Below are positions 58,090 through 64,000 of a stretch of DNA of 64,000 nucleotides, in pieces. Location of the stretch: positions 310,784-374,783 of the forward strand of contig NW_025064905.1 in NCBI RefSeq assembly GCF_019112545.1, written 5' to 3'. Within the stretch, counting starts at the first letter, position 1. Each line of letters opens with the position of its first letter. The translations under genes and the position numbers were made by a program. This stretch comes from Guyanagaster necrorhizus (taxonomy: Eukaryota; Basidiomycota; Agaricomycetes; Agaricales; Physalacriaceae). Under the pieces are notes generated by a model. That model saw only the letters and a program-made list of their open reading frames with translations, made no database searches and had not been told where the DNA came from.

Positions 58090-59460
58090 GTTAGATTCGG
58101 AGTCGTTTCTGGGACTGCTTGGTCTGAATGGACCAGCAATTCGTCAGCCAAATCAGCATGATTTGCGCTGTGATGTTACGCTGTTCAACTTCCATCTCTA
58201 GACTATGGACAAGTTCGTCTTCGTCTTCGCTGTCAGAGTCCGTATCGTCTTTACCCTCGTCATCATTATCACTGTGTCTAGAAGAATGCGCACGCTTCCT
58301 GATCCCTCCCTTGCTTGTTGTCTTTCTCTTCTTAGGCGATGATGATCTACGACATCTTCTATTATCTTGCAATAGTTGAGGGTGTCAAAAGAATGGAAGA
58401 AAGAGATGATCACCCGCAACTCTAGCAGCTGGGTTCGTGTAACGTGCTGTTCCATCTTCCGCAGCTTTCGTTCACCTTGGTAGGCGGCGCAGTCGTCCAG
58501 AGGCATTTGCAGATCCCAACCATACGTCTGGTAAAAAGGACAGAGTTCGTTATCGATCCAAAACGCCTGCTGTTGATGACAGGTCAATATCTGCCTCAAC
58601 AAGCCAACGAAAGACACCTCCTCCCCGATAGATCAACCATAAATATCTGTCATAGGTAATATGGAAGTCGGATGCCACCATCATGCCGTTTGTGGGCATT
58701 TCTCCCATTGGCGGGGAAGCTAGCTTGAAAACCTTTCCTGCCGGTATGGGAAACCGGACATCTAAAAAATCCTCAGGCTCGCTACTGTAAGTTGGGCGCA
58801 GCTCAGGATAGTGGATGTCGTGGAAAACATTTGAAAGCTTCGGTAGTACTTCGCATGCTCCATCGTTCTGTCCACATTCAATGATGTAACAGGCGGCTGC
58901 TGATAGGCACGACGTGAAGGGGCAGCTGGCATCCTTCGGGTAATCCCGTTTCTACCAAAGATCCCCCACTATAGGATCAAGAACTTCAATTACGATACTC
59001 GCCTATAGAGTGATTAATTATCTTACTTCCCTGGAGTGCTGAGGACATAATTAACATCACTTGTTACTACGTGCCAGAATTTTGACTTATATTACTCTTA
59101 TCCTCTTTGGTCGATTGCATAGATTCGCAGTGGGCGGCGAGCTTCTAGAAAAGAGTAAACATAGGGCATATTGAAGCTATCGAGTACCTACCCTGGACCT
59201 TCATCCATAGGGTTTGTCCTGCCAGTTCCTTCAGAGGCACCGAGAGTTTCTTCTGGTCCAGCTGCCACCCGGGCTCTTGATCGTTTTCAGACTGTTCGCC
59301 GTGAAAAGTAAATCGAAGGATGTTGTCTTTCCGCGGCTTTGAGTCAGTGAGAGGAGTCAGAAGGGATATAGAAACCGCCCAAGGACCCTCGTGATATTGA
59401 GTAGAGCCTCGGCGGTGAAAAATGCTTGGTATCGATGGCCTTCGATGAACACTACATGAC
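58090..59460. repeat. inverted duplication, left arm
   Basis: Reading this arm on the minus strand and the 61840-63110 arm on the plus strand gives the same series of recognisable blocks in the same order. These include GAGGCTCTACTCAAT, AAGGAACTGGCAGG, CTCGCCGCCCACTGCGAATC, ATGCAATCGACCAAAGAGGA, TTTTTAGATGTCCG and ATGATGATT-like acidic codons at the end. The arms are clearly diverged by substitutions and small indels. This arm contains the readable gene copy. Confidence 0.85.
58091..58549 (-). other. conserved duplicated segment with acidic/basic coding-like ORF
   Basis: Downstream of the stop of the unknown gene, still inside the duplicated arm. The minus strand has open frames encoding CAAYQGERKLRKMEQHVTRT and, further, SPKKRKTTSKGGIRKRAHSS followed by an Asp/Glu-rich stretch (DTDSDSEDEDELVHSLEMEV). 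The partner arm has the corresponding acidic codons near 62915-63060. It could be a second small gene with a nuclear-localisation-like basic patch, or part of a longer spliced product. Not assigned. Confidence 0.35.
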
Positions 59461-59561
59461 CCGGTGCTAATGGGTGATAGAGGAATAGCGAAAGGAGTTT
59501 GCTTGTGAAGTTCGGTTCCCTTCCACCAGCAAGCGACTTGAACGAATCGTATATCCGGCAT
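58550..59561 (-). CDS. lineage-specific protein of unknown function, readable copy in the inverted duplication
   Basis: From an ATG at 59561 the frame reads MPDIRFVQVACWWKGTELHK, then STGSCSVHRRPSIPSIFHRR, YHEGPWAVSISLLTPL, RFTFHGEQSEN, WQLDQKKLSVPLKELAGQTL and WMKVQG. There it meets introns; later exons give KRDYPKDASCPFTSCLSAAA, ACYIIECGQNDGACEVLPKL, FLDVRFPIPAGKVFKLASPP, MGEMPTNGMMVASDFHITYD and a C-terminus ending IDLSSTAGVLDR with TAA at 58550-58552. The decayed partner copy keeps the same final frame and stop, which supports this reading. The middle exons (about 58960-59160) could not be resolved. An upstream open segment with an ATG at 59760 (MTRDHAPRLVADISQELIFY) may be an older 5' exon. 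Probably a beta-rich soluble protein; family unknown to me. Confidence 0.5.
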
Positions 59562-59860
59562 TGACGTTGGGTAGAAAAGAGATTATCGATGGTTATGAAA
59601 CTGAAACAGTAGCCTGAGACGAAACCATCCAACTCACTCCAACCCCCATTAACGATCGGGGCCGTCTGAAGGTTCTCACACAAAATACATAATCCAAGAC
59701 GTAGAAGATTAGTTCCTGACTAATATCTGCCACAAGTCTTGGAGCGTGATCACGAGTCATGGTTCCATTACAGTTCAGAGTGGAGCTTCTTCTTGCCATA
59801 CTTATACTTGCTCAGCGCACCCACTTTGAAAATATTTTCGCCTGCATAAGACTCGGATTA

Positions 59861-61433
59861 ATGTCTAAACACACCAGGAGTACTTCTGATGAACCAGATT
59901 CGTCCATTCAGCAGGTGAAGAAGACCAAAAACGACATCGACATTCGGGTCAGCAGTAATCACTGACATCGTATCATTGAAACTGACGGGACACCCATAGG
60001 CGCTACTTGATGCGGCATACAGTATCAAGACCTTTCACCCAGGCCTGCGCACAGCGTACAACATAAACACCGCCCTCACTACCATGTTCGACAAAGACTC
60101 CAAGGTCTCTCAAATTGGTGCCATCGTGTCCTACTTCGAGCACCAGAAACCGCCCAAACAAGCGCAGGTGAGCTGTCGTACTGTAGAGGTTAATCTGAGT
60201 CTCATCGATATACGACAGAAACAAGTATTGGACAAGGTCATTTCCATGCAAAAGCAAGGCGTAAATTTGTTGAGACGATACGCATTTGGTCGACTCGGTC
60301 CTATGACGATCAAAAGAGAGCTCAAAGTAACCCGTCGAGACTGCGAATTCAACGGCAAACTCGGCCAGCTCAACAAAGACATTCTCCACTCGTGGCTCCA
60401 GAACACCATCATCTCAAGGTATGGCGACACCGCGGATCTCCAAACCAAAGTAGATATCAACGTTCGAAACGCGCGAGAAATCAACGCAGATGAATTTACC
60501 GTGGAGCCCGAGTTGCTAGACGAGATTGCAAAGATCTGGAAAGAGAACTTCATCCCCGGCGATGTCCGTGTCGAGCCACACAAAATCCATATCTACGGAG
60601 AAGGCGGTCACTTCAAGGCTCATCGCGACGCCTTGGAACATGGCCTCGTGGGCAAATTCCTCGTCGGACTGTATGACTCTGCAGGAACGTCCAGCTTCGG
60701 GAACTTTCACATAGACAGCAACTACTTACATACAGCGGCGGGTAGTTGGGTTGCCTTTCACCCCGATGTCCCACACGAAGTGACGCCTCTGGCTCCGGGA
60801 TGTGCGCGGGCCGTCATCGCGTTCAAGTTATTCAGCACCGGGGATCCGAATGAGGCCGCGACCCGTTTTGCTGACTTGGTCGACGAAACCGAGCCTGTCC
60901 TCCAGGGCATTCCACGTCCTTTTGGGATAATCCTCAGCCGCAAGTACTCGACGGGGACGGAAGTCGAGCTCAACGGATATGATGCAGTGATGTTGTCGGC
61001 GGCTAGACAGATAAACGGAACAAGAGTTCGCGTCATTCCTGTTGTCATCAGGCTGCTCGAAGAACGTTATTACGACGAAGAAGAGAGCCTGACTCGGAAC
61101 TACGTTTCCACTCAAGTTAAGCCGTTTACGCAGGCGCATGTGGATCTCCAGCTTGGACGTAGATCTAGCGAGGTTAAGGAGGAGTGCGCCTGGTTTGAAT
61201 GGTTCAAAGAGGTCCCGTTCTACAGTTGGGATCTGAGGAGCAGCGCTGCTCAATGGCAGCATTATGAGCATAACATTGGTTACCCTGAGCCAGATGGGAC
61301 ACGGCACGATTCGTTACATCTCTCTTGCGCTATCGTAGTTGTACCTGGGAAAGCTGAGAAAGCATCAGGAGAGAGGTATTTACCACGTCGTGTCCGCCCA
61401 ATGTTTCGTCGTGTACGCCAAGGACGTAGCTGA
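59861..61433 (+). CDS. 2-oxoglutarate/Fe(II)-dependent oxygenase (prolyl-4-hydroxylase-like fold)
   Basis: Start ATG 59861 (MSKHTRSTSDEPDSSIQQ). An intron GTCAGCAGTA..ACACCCATAG joins to ALLDAAYSIKTFHPGLRTAY, and a probable 51-base in-frame intron (60169-60219) follows QAQ. The core reads VRVEPHKIHIYGEGGHFKAH, RDALEHGLVGKFLVGLYDSA, HTAAGSWVAFHPDVPHEVTP and CARAVIAFKLF. H-R-D and the distal H of PHEV form the 2-His-1-Asp iron site, and the Arg after CA is the likely 2OG anchor. A ~170-residue C-terminal extension of unknown function follows, ending in TGA at 61431-61433. No signal peptide: intracellular. Similar proteins are frequent in mushrooms with unknown substrates. It lies between the arms of the inverted duplication. 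Confidence 0.8.
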
Positions 61434-61839
61434 AATTGTTCCATTAGGGGTACGCAATACATAATAAGTACTTACTCGTTGCTTATGTTCTTGACGACAA
61501 ATCGCGCAAGTTCCAAGGAGCAGAGAGATACCAACAGGGTCCAGGAGGTCGTTGTCACTGCTAGGTGACATCGATGTTTTTGCCAGAAGGTGGTTCAAGC
61601 TGGATTCGATGAGCAAGCAATTTTGCCCTTGATATGAGTTCAAGAATATTATTGGCTTCCACATACCAGGCCATCCTTGTCAAACCACAAATTATAGGCG
61701 ATGCTGATGGTCATTGTGGTTACAGGGAAAGGGGTGTCGGCCGCCACCGGAACTCTTATGGCAACCGTGGCCAACATGCAGAACCACCAGTAACCCATGT
61801 TTACTGTTCCTCTACTACCCATAAGTGGATGGTGTAGTG
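61434..61839. other. 3' flank of the 2OG oxygenase gene
   Basis: About 400 bases up to the right arm of the inverted duplication. No gene supported. Confidence 0.5.
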
Positions 61840-63110
61840 TCTGTCAGAGGCACCAATGCCTATCAATACCCAAGCCGTTTTCACTGTAGAGGCTCTACTC
61901 AATGAGGGTCCTTAGGTGGTTTCTATACTAATCAAGAGTCCGGATGTCAGCTGCCCCAGGAGGAACACTCGATGCCAATGAAGGAACTGGCAGGGAAAAT
62001 TCTATGGATCAAGGTCAAGGGGTACGTAGGCCATCGCCTCAATATGCTTACATCTTCATAGGGGCTCGCCGCCCACTGCGAATCTAACCAATCTTAGCAT
62101 GCAATCGACCAAAGAGGATAAGAGCCGTGTAAGTCAAAACTCTGGCACATAAGAATAAGCGCCGCTAATTTGTTTTCCAGCACCCCGGCGATGTAAGACA
62201 ACTCATTACTCTCCACAGACGGGTATCGTAATTGAGTGTTGATCTTATAGCGGGCTACTTATCTCAGACGAGGTCACCCGGACGAGGCCTGCTGCCCTTT
62301 CACATCGTGCCTGTCGTCAATCGCCTGCCACATCATTGAATGCGGACAGAACGATGGGGCGTATGAAGTATTAGCTTTCAAATGTTATCTGCAAGATCTG
62401 CTATCCCAAGTCCCCAGTTCTGACTTACATCGGCGAGCCTGGTTTTTTAGATGTCCGACTCCCCATACTGGCCGGAAAGCCTTGGAAGCCAGGGGCCTAT
62501 AAGCCGGTTTCGTTACACATGGTAGAAATGCTCACAAACAGCATGATGCTGGAAAGCCAGTTTCATGAGACTTATGACAAATATTGGTGTTCATCTATCG
62601 AGGTATAGACATTTCTGTCATGGCACATTCAGGCGAACATTGACCTGCGATTAACAGGAAGCCTTTTGGACTCATAACGAACCCTACCCACTCTTCTAGA
62701 CATACGGATGGGATCCACAAATGGTTCGACCGAGGTCGGCATCACACTCGGTCGCCTAGCTTAAAGATTTACGAGCGATTATCTCTTCCTTCCATTCTTT
62801 CGGCACCCCCAAGTATTTCACCCTCATACGACAAGTGGTGGGTAAGCTGCCGCCTCAAAAGAGAAAGATAAGGGAGAAGGGAGCGTGCACGTTTCTCTGG
62901 GCCCGATGGCAATAATGATGATTGCGACGACGATACGGAGACTGATGAGAAGACTGGGACAGCGATGATGATTTCATCGTTGCTCACAAGGAAGAGATGG
63001 AGGATGTAAAGGAGCTTAACATCAGCGTAGATGATGATGATATGGCTGGCGAACTGCTGGACCATCCAGACCAGGCGGCACGATACTGAAGTCCACTCAT
63101 AATGACGAGA
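61840..63110 (+). pseudogene. inverted duplication, right arm: decayed copy of the 58550-59561 gene and its 3' flank
   Basis: Plus-strand counterpart of the left arm. Block by block it matches the readable gene: CCAAGCCGTTTTCACTGTAG with GAGGCTCTACTCAAT near 61880, GGAACTGGCAGGG near 61985, CTCGCCGCCCACTGCGAATC near 62067, TTTTTTAGATGTCCG near 62445, and ATTGACCTG ... TAACGAACC near 62640-62690. Relative to the left arm it has small indels (for example extra bases near 62090), frame breaks (TAGGTGG where TGGGCGG is expected near 61915) and no intact start. No long frame survives except an artificial minus-strand one at 62769-63065. Confidence 0.75.
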
Positions 63111-63699
63111 ATTTTGTCAATTACAGACAGGACGTAATAATGCAAGCTCTGTGGTGTGGCCTTCCTTGACCAAATTGTATGGCTTGACTTCCCGTCTTTC
63201 TGCGCTATTATCATCCAGTTGCGCTTAAAACCTACAGATTATATAGACTTCGCGACCAACATTGGATACGCACATCATTGACACCTGTGATACAAGTAAG
63301 CTGTTATCGACAAGGCTTTTAATCAAATATACCTAGAGACCATCTGCATATGGCCATTCAAGCTTCAAGGGTGAAAGCGATTGCCATTGTCTGCAATATC
63401 AAGGCGTCTAGGGATCTACGGATGTCCAGCCTGAGTATCATATATATATATATATATATATATTACTGCGCACTGTGTCGCTGTCAGCACCTTTCTTCAT
63501 CACGGTCGATGCGACGAATGTGTGCCCGATGTACTCGTGGGCTTAGACATCATCATTCTATTTGTCGACGATGAAGTCAGGGCAAAGATTATCAGTGAGG
63601 TGTAGGATCAGCAGAACAAGCAGAACACAGCTTCCATTTACTTACAATTACGTTGATTTCTCGCTTCAAATGCACTTGGTTACGCAAAAATAAATCCAA
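63111..63699. other. intergenic stretch with TA microsatellite
   Basis: About 590 bases between the duplicated arm and the PLP-enzyme gene. No gene supported; it contains the (TA)n tract at 63441-63463. Confidence 0.5.
63441..63463. repeat. (TA)n microsatellite
   Basis: Eleven and a half TA units in a row. Expected to be length-polymorphic between strains. Confidence 0.95.
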
Positions 63700-64000
63700 T
63701 CAAGCTCCTACCTTATTCTCCATTTCAGAGTACGCATTAAGTGCCAACTGTCCACCCAAATGCGCATAGAGAACATTCCCTCCCTTGATCTCGCCCTTTC
63801 TGATCATATCAACCATCCCAGCTAGACTTTTCCCTTCATACACCGGATCCGTAATGAACGCGTCCAACCTCGCTCCATACTTTATAGCCTCTATCGTCTG
63901 CTTATCCGGTATGCCATACGATCCCGCATGGTACCTCTCATCCAAGATCACATCCGCCTCTGTAATATCCGCCTCGCTCAACCCAATCTTCGCAGCAGTG
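63700..64000 (-). CDS. ACC deaminase / D-cysteine desulfhydrase family PLP enzyme, C-terminal part
   Basis: The minus strand is open from the window edge to TGA at 63700-63702, so only about 100 C-terminal residues are present. They read [60 protein letters not shown] and [17 protein letters not shown]. These match the tryptophan-synthase-beta-fold PLP enzymes that open 1-aminocyclopropane-1-carboxylate to 2-oxobutyrate and ammonia, or cleave D-cysteine. The Tyr residues of YHAGSYG and DPVYEGKS lie where ACC deaminases place active-site tyrosines. The PLP lysine is outside the window, so the two activities cannot be separated. GTAGGAGC after ENK could be a splice donor leading to a different C-terminus. 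Confidence 0.82.
   Translation of the reverse strand, partial: TAAKIGLSEADITEADVILDERYHAGSYGIPDKQTIEAIKYGARLDAFITDPVYEGKSLAGMVDMIRKGEIKGGNVLYAHLGGQLALNAYSEMENKVGA

Noticed and set aside
62769..63065. 98-codon minus-strand frame
   Set aside because: Antisense of the acidic-codon block in the decayed right arm of the inverted duplication; the homologous block in the left arm is coded on the other sense.

Overview
The window reads as nuclear DNA of a filamentous basidiomycete, most likely a mushroom-forming Agaricomycete. Nearly every gene is split by many 45-60 base GT..AG introns. The gene content also fits this group: two Zn2Cys6 regulators, a CBM1-tagged secreted protein, wax-synthase-like MBOAT proteins, a seven-helix membrane family ending in a GxAxTLLxG / GHAxPxD motif, an F-box-like relic and a secreted intradiol dioxygenase. 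No plasmid, phage, CRISPR or bacterial operon structure is visible. Splice sites were placed by eye from GT/AG, reading frame and family alignment from memory. Where the summed exon length divides by three and no stop appears, I treat the model as firm.

Layout, left half. 1-758 is the 3' end of a TB2/DP1/HVA22 protein. 2017-6086 is a Zn2Cys6 activator with a glutamine-rich tail. 6679-8768 (-) is a CLN3/Btn1 homologue, divergent from the DEAD-box ribosome-biogenesis helicase Dbp4/DDX10 (8971-11707). An SRPK-like kinase (13584-14988), an intron-containing tRNA-Gly (15495-15586, -) and a second Zn2Cys6 activator (15801-18465, -) follow. 18.5-22 kb is sparse, with only unassigned minus-strand coding fragments. 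22072-28196 is the most coherent functional group: an NCS1 nucleobase/allantoin-type permease and two head-to-head PuuE-type (metal-independent allantoinase / chitin-deacetylase-like) genes. This looks like a small ureide uptake-and-hydrolysis cluster.

Layout, right half. Next come a CBM1 secreted protein (28252-29141, -), a promethin/LDAF1-like lipid-droplet membrane protein (29702-30537, -), and a decayed plus an intact caffeoyl-CoA-type O-methyltransferase in tandem (30746-32777, -). They are followed by an F-box-like relic, a secreted intradiol dioxygenase (35636-37277, -) and a helical protein of unknown function (38654-40112, -). An intact plus a broken MBOAT wax-synthase-like pair follows (41264-44050, -), then a large SAP-domain disordered protein (44564-47224, -), a seven-helix membrane protein (48636-49700, -) with a relic cousin at 56.6-57.1 kb, a small Cys-rich protein, a probable Rrn9-like factor and two unknown proteins. 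At 58.09-63.11 kb a diverged inverted duplication brackets a 2-oxoglutarate/Fe(II) oxygenase gene (59861-61433). The right edge cuts an ACC-deaminase/D-cysteine-desulfhydrase-type PLP enzyme.

The recurring theme from 30 to 63 kb is one readable copy next to one decaying copy: O-methyltransferase, MBOAT, seven-helix protein and the inverted-repeat gene. This points to repeated local duplication followed by gene loss. The two observations I would check first are the NCS1/PuuE group and the inverted duplication around the 2OG oxygenase.
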